Assembly (NCBI RefSeq): GCF_905475465.1
Contig: NC_062249.1
Span: forward strand, 7,204,501-7,268,500
Length of the DNA stretch: 64,000 bases
Direction: 5' to 3'
Source of the DNA: Pieris napi
Lineage: Eukaryota; Arthropoda; Insecta; Lepidoptera; Pieridae
Shown: positions 1 through 11,182 of the stretch, in pieces
Numbering within the stretch: position 1 is the stretch's first letter
Layout: each line of letters starts with the position of its first letter
The notes under the pieces: model-generated
Seen by the model: only the letters and a program-made list of their open reading frames with translations
Databases searched by the model: none
What the model was told of the DNA's origin: nothing
Position numbers and translations under genes: made by a program

Positions 1-3000
1 CTGCCCTACATGGCCGACGGGAAGGTCATGGAACAGTTACAGGTTCGAAACATATTTTAGACACTGAAGGTTAATCACGTGCCGTTTTTGAAATATGTGT
101 GATATTTTTACGCGTATAATGGGATTATGGCAAACTAAGCTATATTAATATTGTTTATAAACATTTTCGTTAAAAAAAATTGCCTTGGTACAAATATAAA
201 ACTACTACAAATTTAGTAGATAGTAGAGTGTTTAGGAATGCCTGATGCCTGAACAAGAAAATTGTAAAAAGAGCGGTTTCATATATTACTGTGCGAAAAG
301 AAAAGCGAAGTTATACTAAGTTATATAATTTTGTATGTTGAACTAAAACAAAAAATATGGTTTAGAACTTCTGCGACCTCAAATTGCACGATGGTTTTCA
401 TTTGCACATACTCTACCTGTTCTTTAATAATAATAATAAATCATTTATTTGCAAGAAAGTGGTACATTTATATCGATCAATTATATAAATCCGCACAATC
501 AGCCACACAAAAATAAGCATGCAAATGTCAAAGGCATTACTTTTCATTGAGTCATAATAAGAACATCTGTCATAATAATAAGTCAAGCTATTTATAAATT
601 AATTGTTGTCAAACTTATAGGCCAAATATTCGCCCAAGCCATAAAAGCACCTTGAAAACATTACATGGCAGTGATCTATAACTTCTAGGAATGTGATTAA
701 ATATTCTTATAGCCATGGCGTAACAATTATTGGAATATAGCGCAGTGCAACATGCAGGCACCCACAGCCTTGATAATTAACTTGATACTCTTAATTTCAG
801 GACACATTCCTCAAATCAATCCTTCAGCCAGCTCTTCGATTGGCGTGCACCAGCCGAAGTTCCTTCCCAAGTGGAGCTGCAGCGCGCTGTGCCCTCACAC
901 GGAAACTGCTCGATGCCTTGCACGCCCTAGCGCTTAGGATTGGACCCGAGATGACCAGGAAGCATTTGTGTGTTCCGGCTTTGCAGAGGTATACATAATC
1001 TTTTTACCAATATTTTATATATATATTTTGATTTTATCACCTTTAGCTTCCAAAAGTCTAACTTTTGATTTTATGAATTTCGAATGTTGTATATATCACA
1101 TAGAGTTGGCAGTGATTTAGAAGAGATGCAGTACAGTTTTTTTTTCTGTGGTGCTGTCATGTGGAGTGACTTTGGAAGCATCCACTCATCTTGTGTCTAG
1201 AGCAGTACTTTTATTCTAGAGTTAGAAGACCGGCAGTAGCCGGTCTTCTAACTCTAGAATAAAAGTAGTACATTTAAAAACTGTTTTTTATAGTCATGGA
1301 AATCATTCTGTATTCATATGTTGACATTGGATGACATATAAACAACTGTCTAACTACGGAGATAACTTCGTACCGCAGAGTACTACAAATATTTTTACAA
1401 AAAGGTTTTGGTATAAAAAGTATTTTATAACCTGTTTTATTATGTTATAGATTCTTTCTCGCGTTTGACAAAGCTACGGGTAAAACTGATAATTGGCCAA
1501 AACAAGAGGACCCTAACACAGAAAAGGTGGGTCACATACAATATCTAAACTTCAATATTCATTAACACCATTTGTTATAGAGAAAATGTGTCATAATGTA
1601 TTATAATTCATTTGTATAAGAATATTTTCAATAAACGATATGCTTTCAATAACTTGTAATTGAAGACTACAAGTCGTGAATAGTGTCGATATAATAAACG
1701 GTTTAAAGAATTCACTAAAAGTATCGTATTTTTATGTAATTTGTCAACATTGTATAGCCCATTTTTTATTTCAAGACAAGTACAAGTTATGACGTAAAGT
1801 TTTTATATGAAAATGAGGCCATTACTCGAATTTTTGTTAGTCGATAACAGAAAACGGTAATTAGAAAAGATAAGATTTGTATAAAGTTTATTCTTTTGTA
1901 ACAAAAGTAATTGGATTATGGCAGAAGATAATTACTATAAAATTGTTTGCTAAATATGTTAATAATAATGGTCTTACCAAATACTTCTTATTTTGTCATA
2001 GAATAAAGCCTTTATTTATATATTATAAAACTAATTAGACAAAATGCTTTAAGGCCACAGACCAAGATTCCGAACCAAAATTAGAAGGATTCCTGGAGAT
2101 TTGTCGAGATGGGAGTACAGCTGAATGGGCTGTCCGTGATGGAAGGGTTGTTAGAGCTGATCTTCCTGAATTGGCGTGTACGCCTCCTTCCTTACCTGAT
2201 AGCCATGATGCTGCTACCCTTACTGTAAGTTGGTCCTTCGGTCCGGGCTCGGATCCTACTAACGAAGTAATATGCAATACTTGATATATGAAATAATCAT
2301 AGTTTGTAGGAATGTAGGCAGGACCTAATTATCTTTAGGTCCCTTTAATTTTATTTTTTTCGGAATTTTTATATAGAACCTAAATAGAAAGGACAGGACA
2401 AAAAGGACAGGAAAAAAAAAAGACTGGCAACTAAAATTAAGGATAAGATTCATAGTCGAGAATTTTCCAACTATGTCTCCCGTACATCCCTTAAACGTAT
2501 GCTTAATGCTAATAATTTGTATGATAAAATAAATTTACATGGAATTTATCAAAATAATCGATTTTATATAAAAGGCTAGAGAGCGTTCAAGTATTACGTC
2601 ACGCAATTTTTGGAGATTATTAAACCCCCCCATGTAACGCGCCGTAACGTTTTTCTGTACCAATAGTAAAACGTTTCGTGACCACCAAAGTGACTCTTTA
2701 TACCTAAAAGTTAGCATTATTTGGTGCAAAGTACTGGAAAGTCGCAAATAATATTGACAATAACGCGTAATTCAATCCCCGCCCTGCATCGTAACGTTTT
2801 ACAAAATGACCCCCCCCCCCCCCCAAATTCGTTACGTTATACTTGAATGCTCCCCTACCTCCATCAAAATAAATTTTAAATTCAAATCCATAGTTCCATG
2901 AAATTCAGCTTATAATTGAGTATAGGTTTGAATATTTTTACGTGTATTGTTAACATTAAATCTTCCTTATAGGCCCAAGAAGAGCTCCTTGTTGTATTCG

Positions 3001-6000
3001 ACAGTGAATTAGCATACCACGCATACACGAGGTTCACTAAACTAGTCGGTACAGACGCTATAGAAAGAGCGCTGAAAAACAGCGATACTATACGCAATCT
3101 TTGTCAGGAATATCGACTTAAACACTGCATTAGGTAAGTTTTGTTTATTTTTTAGCCTGTTTTGGTTGGTTCAGTCATAAAAATCTCATTTGAGTTGTTC
3201 AAAACATAAAAGTTGTAGTGTAAATTGAAGTGTAGTTAAAAATATAGACACGGATTGTTTTTACGTATTTATTTTAGTTATGTTTACTCGAGTACTAATA
3301 ACAATAATCCAGAGGCGCTACAACTCTATATTGGTCTTGGATTCAGATTTTATTCGTTGCTTTGTTAATTTTTTTTAAGTAGGTGATCAGCCTGTTAGTC
3401 GTGATGGATTTGAGACATGCCAATTTCCTTTTGATGTTTTCCATCACCGTACGTGCCAATGTTATACCGCGTAGACAGTCCGGAATCTACGATCTTGCAC
3501 TCTGAAGCCTCCTAGGACAACAATGTTTTTTTACCGAAGTCCAGCATATTTGAATAAAGCTTTTTAAGGATATAAACTCGAAGTTCTCGTCTTTTGTAAC
3601 GCATTTATCGAATTATGTAATTATTGTAATAAATTCGCTGACTTCGAACGGCTGGACATTTATTTATTTAATTGTTAGGCTGTGTTACTCAAGGGTAATC
3701 ATCCTAATAGTGAAATATTTTTTCTAAGTCAACTGTTTGAGGTTATTGGAACTTTAAATATGCAACGAATTAAGTAAGAGAGTCCTATTTTTCCCTATTT
3801 CAGCTCACCTCTCCACATTACACAAGACAAGCGCGTACAGTCCTCTTTCAGCGATGAACCTCTGAAAAAATACATAGATATTACTCCAAAACAAGATCTG
3901 GAACACATATCGAATTCCAACAGTTTTGGCTCCAATGTCACTTTAGTAGGGAACAGGATAGATGTCGCTAGTGATGTTTCTTACGTGCCTAGAGTTGGAT
4001 TTGATATTGTTGCTTACAAAGGAGACGGATGTAGGAGTGATCGGTAAGTTCTTATAGGTTGGTTATCTCTTTTATGGAGCTCCTTTTTTTTAAATGGACA
4101 AGCGACACATTTGATGTTGTGTGAAGTGATAACGACGCTCAAAAACACTCACACTGTCAGAAGGTTCGTAAGTGGGTTGCCGGCCTTTTAAAAATTGGAA
4201 CTCTTTTCTTCAAGGACTCTAAGTCGAGTTAGGTCGGAAATACTTCAATAGGCAGCTGGTTTCACATACTGGTGGTCTAAATACCACGTTATGCGTCATA
4301 ATTTGTACTCTTCAAAATGAGGAACCTATAACATCATGGCTTATCTTCTTAAATTCAATCTATGTTTGACTTTCAAAATGATATTGTAGAGAAAGTAAAA
4401 TTAAAGACAAACATTCGGCGCGTTTTGTTTGATTGTGATAGGTCAACACCATGTCAAGTCCAACACGTCTTGACACATGAGATGATGCGTAACGATGCCA
4501 CGTCTATTTTTCCAATCACAATTTAATGCAATGTAACGTAGCGTCGTAGTTTTATATTCTTACCCGACACATTGACGGAACAGTCAAAAAGCGACGTCAC
4601 GATGTCGTTAAGACTGTTCAAATGCAATTGACAAATGACAATCAAACGCAGCGTTTTCCATTCTCACTTTAATTTTACGATGTCTTTGACAGCCATCTGC
4701 GCGGCGACTGGCTAATATATTGGGAACACGAAATCGGTCGGGCTGACAAAGAGGCCAGGTTTAATTTGAAACAGATTAAACTGCAAAGTTTTTCCGGCCA
4801 TACGCATTCTGTGAAGTCAATACACTGCTTGGACAATGAAAACAGCTTCATGAGCGGGTCTAAGGACAAGACTGTGCGGTTATGGTCTTTGAGGAATATG
4901 GTAGGATAAATTTTTCAAAAATCATTTTTTTAAGCTTTTCCTAGAGAGTTTAGCCTCCTAATGTGAATGGGACATGGTATTGTTTAGATGTAACCTTTCG
5001 TCACAGACTAATTTAATCTACTAAATAAACAGGATAAAATGACTTTTATCGTCATAATTTTGGCAGTGGACGTCCACAGACTGAAATGAACAAAACTTAG
5101 TATTTTAATTAAAAAGAAATAACTCTCTCCATATAATTCTGAGAGGAAATAATAAAAATGTCCGATGGCGACGTGCAATATTATAATTAAGATCTCATGT
5201 AGAGTATTTTGTTGAATAAAGTTTCTTATTGATCGCTTAGAATATTGTGTTCGTAAGATCCTTAAAATGTTGATTAATATACACATAGTTATTTAAAACG
5301 TATTTTAGCACGTTTAAAATTTATTAGTTAATTTGTGAATCTCATAGAAGAGCCAGTGGTCAAGAAGTGTCATTTAATGTTATGGCGACAATGAGTTTTG
5401 GGAGATTTTCATTCACATTGATTTCCTATATTTAGTACCTAAATAATTTTATACAATTTTCAAAAAAATATAATGACCTTGGAATTATATATAATTAATA
5501 TTCCTTATAACTTAAAATTTCTCAAGTTTAAGAAATCTTTATAGCACATATTTTTAGGTTTTTGTAGTATAAAGCTCATACATATTTCAGGGTGACGGCA
5601 ACGCAATCACTCAGTGTAACTGGACTTACACAGGTCACAAAAAGGGAGTGTTATCTCTTGCATTTCTGGAATCCCTTCGTCTGGCCGTGTCAACTGATTC
5701 GGTTGTTCATATATGGGATCCCTTTATGGAAAGTGTTGTTTGCCAGGTAATTTCTAATTACATACACACATACAAGCTGTAACCTTCGGTTTCACCTGCG
5801 TGAATACGGCCGTAGCTTGATTTTATAGTGTCTTCGTTAATTAAAATATATATATATATATATATAATATATGTACTAGCTGACCCGGCAAACGTTGTTT
5901 TGCCATGTATATTATTTCTAGGAAACATGTTTTAGTTCAATAAAAATAACTATCTACTATAATAAAAATAGGGGTTGGTCGTAGAGGGGTGACAATTAAG

Positions 6001-8533
6001 GGTTGTATGTATTTTTGTATGCTGTATCATACAAAAATATAAAACAAGTTTTGTCTTAAAATAAAAATAAAAATTTAGGTGTGTGAAAACCTTAACATTT
6101 AGGGGGATGAAAAATAGATGTTGACCGATTCTCAGACTTACTGAATATAAAATATTTCTTAAGAATCGGTCGAGCCGTTTCGGAGAAGTATGGGAACGAA
6201 CATTGTGACACGAGAGTTAATATCTAATATATAATTAGATATTAACGTTGTTATGGAAGAGCAGGGTACTCTGACACAGGTATTTTTTACATAAAAAGGT
6301 TCCGAAATCATACATATCTACTTATACATAATGAATAAATACTATTAAAAAAAAATTGAACCAGGAATTTCTGAAATTAAGACGTTATTTCAGACACCCT
6401 CCTTATGAATCTTAATCTCTAATTGTACCTTGCATTGCAATTGTTATCTTAATAATTTTTATATTTGATATTTTGAATTTCTTATGTGTTCAAGATTTGA
6501 ATATAGCGTGATGTGTTTATATATTTTAGCTGGATCATTTAAAATCTCCAGTGAGTATAGTCCGTACTCTTCCTGGCCCTTCGAGCGTAATAGTGGCTGC
6601 TACAACGGATGCCTCGATAAGGCTGATCGATGCCAGGTCTCCTAGCCATAATCATGAGCTGAAGGTGAGATTCTCAACCGCCAAAAAATAAATTAAACCT
6701 ACTTCCAAATTATGATCATTTGACCTATGAAGAAAAGCGTTGTTAGAGGCCTTTTAGAGTTTAAGGCATGTTTCCTCATGGAGTTTTTCTTTAGCGTATG
6801 AGTTCGATTAGAGCGAGAGAGAAAGTGGTGCAAGGACGAGGATCGAACCCACAATCTCAGTCGAATGACAGTAAAATTCTGAAATCACGAAACCAACACT
6901 GCTCCATGATAAAACTTTACTGGTACTTAAGTTGGAACCTGATTCAAAACTTTTCTCAAAGTGACTTAGTTTCCGAATTTGTTGACAAACATATTATTAC
7001 GATAACGATTTTTTATACAATTCAGACACTTTAGAGAACGGCTAATAATTATATTCTTGGGAGTACAAGATAAACCTACGTTAAAAGTTATAAATGCGAG
7101 TTCGTAATCAGCGAAAAAGTAAATTTTGCTCACGAATATGACAGGAATTAATTACCTTTTTAGCTGCCATCGAATACTAGTACGTTCATCCGCTGTATGT
7201 GCGTAAGTGGGGCAGGGGGGTGGGTGGCAGTGGGGCTTGCCGGGGGACAAGTGGCCATTTTGGAGCCCCGCACGGGTCTGCCCCGTGCACATTGGAGAGC
7301 ACACGATGGAGAGGTTAGTAGATATTAGCACGCTTACCACTTTACTTAAACGTTGGTATTTATACGTATTTTTTCAGGTACTACGTCTAGCAGCTGTGGA
7401 TGAGCACAGATTGTTAAGCTCTGGTCTAGATCAAGTTACAGCTCTATGGAAAGTGGAGGATGGAGAACTAATAACACATCTCAAGTATGTTTAGTTTGAA
7501 TTTATATAAAACAAAGTAGTCATGCGGAGGTATACACGTTTCTGCTTATGTTTAATTCGTCATTAAAATATCGTTTTGCGGAGAAACGAACAGAATTTCA
7601 TTCGTAATTCCACTAATTCTGGAAAAGTTTTAATAGACAAACCCAAAATCATTTTTATTATTTTTCAGTCGGATTATTGCTTCAATAGATTCTAAAATAA
7701 TTAGTGACCGCTTCAGAAAATATTCATAAAAATTACTTTATTTACTTTTACTACAACTAAAATCAAATATTCGTTGCAGTTATAAAGTACATCTACTTAA
7801 CAAAACTCCCACGAAATTTAGTGTTTAATCTGGACGGATGCCCAAAAATATTTATTTATCTATATCTTTATTTTATTTATTTATTCTTTGTTTTAGTAAC
7901 AATTATACTTATCTTTTACTTTTTTTATTTACTATATACTTTTACACACAAATCTTCCAAGACTTCTTTACTTACACTGTTAATTTTTACTATCATTATT
8001 ATTCTTCCTATTTTTGGGTCCGAGACGCAAACTTACTATTGTGGTTACTGGCAGAATGACCAGCGCTGTGGAACACGTCTGCTCCTCATCATAATGCTGA
8101 GCCAGGGCCAGTTACAACCACAACACACACACACACTTAAAATGTACCTTAAAAATGTTTATTTTGATATTTTTCTTTATTATTATTATTATGTGTGTGT
8201 GTGTTAGTAATAAATGTTATGTTTGTAACGTTCGGGAAGTGCTAATTTTCTTTAGAAATTTTAGATGTGGTTTCTTAACCCTTTAAACATAACCATTTCA
8301 GAGGGATCACAGAACCGGCCCACTGTCTCTCGGTGTATTACAACGAGCTTATATCTGGAACTACTAACAATCGTATTGGTGTCCATACGTCACTGGACCA
8401 GGACGCATCATTTTCCAGCACTAAATTACGATCTGATTCATTCAAAGGAGTTTTAACTTGTATGTCAGTGTTGCCATTGAATAGATTATTACTACTCGGT
8501 AGCGATAATGGAAATATTAGTTTGCTTTGTTGA
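1..8533 (+). CDS. WDR81: WDR81 homologue, C-terminal part (5' end outside window)
   Basis: Twelve exons join in consistent phase: 1-42, 801-988, 1451-1526, 2054-2224, 2973-3133, 3804-4043, 4693-4900, 5591-5746, 6530-6664, 7164-7313, 7378-7484, 8302-8533 (stop TGA 8531-8533), giving 621 codons. The last six exons form the C-terminal WD40 propeller: blades include SGSKDKTVRLW, VVHIWDPF, LSSGLDQVTALW and the closing LLLGSDNGNISLL, which match the end of vertebrate WDR81 blade by blade. The upstream exons (helical, with VVFDSELAYHAYTRF) match the linker region. The N-terminal BEACH domain would lie to the left of the window. Known role of the family: with WDR91 it restrains endosomal PI3-kinase activity and promotes early-to-late endosome conversion. 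The exon at 2054 uses an unusual TTTAAG acceptor, but only this choice keeps the frame. Introns carry several transposon remnants. Identity is confident; the first exon is weakest because it is only 14 codons. Confidence 0.9.
1206..1267. repeat. Perfect 28-bp hairpin with 6-base loop
   Basis: Bases 1206-1233 are exactly the reverse complement of 1240-1267, separated by CAGTAG. It sits in the WDR81 intron between exons 801-988 and 1451-1526. No terminal repeat or target duplication marks it as a transposon. Confidence 0.9.
2579..2854. mobile_element. MITE-like element with GAGCGTTCAAGTATTACG termini
   Basis: The left end reads GAGCGTTCAAGTATTACGT and the right end is an imperfect inverted copy ending CTTGAATGCTC. 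The interior is non-coding and holds a run of about 16 C residues near 2812-2825. Elements with such ends are common in insect genomes; the superfamily is not clear from this sequence. It lies in the WDR81 intron 2225-2972. Confidence 0.6.
3310..3524 (-). mobile_element. Degenerate tRNA-derived SINE copy
   Basis: Same order of blocks as the better copies at 16779, 18989 and 45879: AGAGGCGCTACAACTC tail, an AGTAGGTGATCAGCCT core, then a decayed tRNA-like head ending near CCTAGGACAACAATG. The SINE sense strand is minus. It lies in the WDR81 intron 3134-3803. Confidence 0.6.
4080..4330. repeat. Interspersed lepidopteran-type repeat (GTTGCCGGCCTTTTA family)
   Basis: Contains GGGTTGCCGGCCTTTTAAAA followed by a TTCTTCAAGGAC-type block. 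A related block occurs in reverse orientation at 16330-16458. No coding content. Class not determined; boundaries are approximate. Confidence 0.45.
4405..4655. repeat. Possible MITE with GTTTGATTGT ends
   Basis: TTTTGTTTGATTGTGAT near 4420 is mirrored by ATGACAATCAAACGCAG near 4645, enclosing non-coding, CpG-containing sequence (AGCGACGTCACGATGTCG). A short related end (AATCAAACGCGCGGTTT) is present near 40180. The inverted ends are short and imperfect, so this is tentative. Confidence 0.3.
5876..6239 (-). mobile_element. Non-autonomous Helitron
   Basis: Read on the minus strand it ends in GGCAAAACAACGTTTGCC (a hairpin), then GGGTCAGCTAG, the CTAG terminus typical of Helitrons, and its body has the CTCGTGTCACAATGTTCG and CCGAAACGGCTCGACCGATT blocks shared with the copy at 25076-25378. 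Flanks are A and T on the element's strand, as expected for AT-dinucleotide insertion. The 5' tip is uncertain because it overlaps a small palindrome at 6216-6247. Confidence 0.7.
6745..6903 (-). mobile_element. Degenerate tRNA-derived SINE copy
   Basis: Shows TTTCCTCATGGAGTTTTTCT, then AGGATCGAACCCACAATCTC (complement of a B box) and AACCAACACTGCTC, in the same order as the intact copies. Sense strand is minus. In the WDR81 intron 6665-7163. Confidence 0.55.
7855..8210. repeat. Low-complexity stretch with probable decayed repeat
   Basis: A pyrimidine-rich run (TTTATTTATCTA-type) is followed by a more complex block GGCAGAATGACCAGCGCTG, a CA microsatellite near 8122-8139 and TTA/GT microsatellites near 8183-8206. 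No domain is seen in any frame. It occupies most of the last WDR81 intron. Confidence 0.4.
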
Positions 8534-10126
8534 CCAATCGATCGTAGATTAGAAAAAAATTGAATGGCAACACTGTCTTTTAATTTGCGAACATTCCTAT
8601 AAAAACGTACGATAAGTCATATATTAGATATAGTTAGAATGCTTTGTCCTGTGCAGCCTTACGTTTCTATATAATCGTGACAAAATTCTTTTACTATTTA
8701 AAACTTTAAATACCGTTAATACCGTGTACATCAAAGAATTTTAAACACATTTTAATAGTAAAAATATTTTTATTTAACAATTTTAAATTACTAAACAACG
8801 TGATTTTGTTTTTGATTAGATTAAGAGTTAAAACGAGCTAATCGTGTAAGGGTTCAATGAAGAGAGGTGGAGATAAATTTGTGAATCTGAAGAAATACAA
8901 AACAAATTCGGCAGCTAAACATAGGCTACATACGTAAAGTCTACTCAATTGTTATAGTAAAATGACGATAATAATTTAAGCTCCGAAATTACTAGACTTA
9001 AGAAGAGGCCGCTAATGAATTGGTTTAAAGAGATTTTTAGATTGTAGTTATGTAATAATTATCTAAGTACATTTATTTGATAGAATTCATCTTGCCTATT
9101 AAGGTGGTATAATCTGTGTTATATTTCATGATTAAGAATAAATGTATATTATAGACATTTGACAACTAAGAACCTTGTCAGCAAAACGATTATTTCTTTC
9201 TCGTAAGACTAACTTTACATTTTCTTTAATGCAGCTATATTTATTTTCGCAATTAATTAATGTTACACATTCCGAAATTTGCATTCCAACAGAGATTTAA
9301 GAGTGTATTAAACTTATTTTATGGCAACATTATCAGTGTTGCCACTTAAATGCGTGAAGAAATTTTGATTTAATTTGATACCCGATGCTCTGTAAAGTTT
9401 TTTGGAGTAAGAATTGTTAAGCAAAGGAATATATACTGCCTCAGGCACTACTTGAGGCATTATATTGTAATTCACAAGTATGTTATATGAAAAAGTGTGA
9501 GGTTTATAATATTTCAGTACAGTATTTTTATTCTAAGTACAAAATGTGGTTACCAAAGACATGGTTTTTTAATTCGAATTTTTTTGATTATTTTTATCTG
9601 TCTTTGACTGATTTAATATTGTAATTTAAAGTTTTTACTCGAAGCTCAATTAAAATTTATTTTAGAAATGTACAGCAAACTGTTTTGCAGGACAATATAA
9701 TTTACATTGCTTATAAATATATTATTTATTAAATACATCGCGTGAAAAAAAGCAATGTAAAGAACACTTATAAGCCTACGAACAAAATAATCGATAAGAA
9801 GCTTGATTATCTGCATAGTAATTAAACAGATTATCATAAGTCTTAAATGTCCATAGTCAGTCCGCTAAATAAGGATAGTTAAAGCTTTTGACATAAACCC
9901 GTTGTTATTATACGCACTATGTATTGTATTATATTAAAGGTATTTTTTTGAATATAGATATTTTTAGCTTGTATTTGTGTGTTTTATTCAATATTTCACC
10001 CAACCCTGCAACACTAAGTATGTTTCTTTTATTTACTTAATATTACCCGTATCCATTTGAAATTACGGGTACATAATGGCATGGGAAACGTAATTTGTAT
10101 TATTTGACTTGAGAATTCATATTATA
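8534..10126. other. WDR81 3' UTR and intergenic DNA
   Basis: AT-rich, with no recognisable coding region on either strand. A possible WDR81 polyadenylation signal AATAAA lies near 9137-9142. Nothing else is evident. Confidence 0.5.
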
Positions 10127-11036
10127 AAGGCCCATTTAGATGGAGAGAGTTTCTCACATGTTCTGTTGCGAGAAATCGTACGCGACTATCACCAGCAACA
10201 ATCGCCATAGCATTATCGTATCAAAATGTTTAAATACAGGCAAGAACTAAATTCTCACCTACGATTATGTCATACAAGATTCGCCAGTGATTTATCGCTA
10301 GGCGATAATAACCTGCGTCTGTTTACACATCGAACTTTTAGTAAGAAGATTCTTTCTTAAGAGAATCTCGACTAGTATAAACACGATCTCGTATGACATA
10401 TTTTTATGTTCATACGAGTATCGTACAAATCGGTTTGAACCGATTTGAGTTCGAGATTTTTCATTCGAGTTTAGTGATTACTATGGTTTTTTTGGCAAAC
10501 ATCCTTAAAATTTGGCGCTGCCGATAATATTAAGTTCATTGAACTTGAGTTGAAGTAAGTGTGGAACACGGAAAATGAAAACTATAAAAACCGTGATGCG
10601 AGAAATGCACTCTTTATGCATTTACGAGAGAATTGTGTGTTGAGGGACTGGAGCTAGGGCTGAAAATATTTGCAATTTAGTATTTACTAATACTTAATTG
10701 CAATTCAAGGTACAATGCTCCAAAATTGTTTCTCCTAGCTATCCATTTTTAACCCAACTTCTAATAGTTTTTTTCCGTTTCCGTTTAATTATATCTTGTC
10801 TTAGAAGAGCAGATATAATTAAACCACCCTCACGCACTGCACTTATGGTAGCGACAGGCACAAAACCTCGAAATACGATTATTTTTCTTGAAATTCTCTT
10901 TACACGGACACAATAAATTTTCCATTGCGAGGCAATTGTCGCCAAAGTGGAAGAGTAAGAGGTGTGAATGTTTAAGAATCTTTGTTTTCGATAATCGTAA
11001 CTTCGAGACGAGAAACACTCCATCTAAATGGGCCTT
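10127..11036. mobile_element. 910-bp terminal-inverted-repeat element upstream of the ATPase gene
   Basis: Left end AAGGCCCATTTAGATGGAG and right end CTCCATCTAAATGGGCCTT are perfect inverted copies, and the match continues imperfectly as GTTTCTC/GAGAAAC. A TA dinucleotide abuts each end, the only target duplication I can fit. A minus-strand open frame at 10739-11023 ends in a basic stretch KRKRKKTIRSWVK reminiscent of the start of PIF/Harbinger transposases, but TSDs of that superfamily are usually TTA, so classification is open. Its right end is 146 bp before the ATPase start codon. Confidence 0.75.
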
Positions 11037-11182
11037 TAATGATGATTTTAAGTAGTCATTTAACCTTTTTAGAATAGTGTGACAGAAGAATTGATGACAC
11101 AAGTAATTAGAAACATCAAATCTTATACAAATAGAATTAAATCTTATAATATTTTATCAATAATTTTCTTTCAACTGGCATC

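Noticed and set aside
2806..2825. Run of C residues
   Set aside because: It is inside a MITE and may vary in length between reads; not evidence of a regulatory element.
7821..8207. 128-codon open frame rich in Ile, Leu, Phe and Tyr
   Set aside because: It is low-complexity pyrimidine-rich intron sequence of WDR81 and overlaps microsatellites; no domain or splice support.
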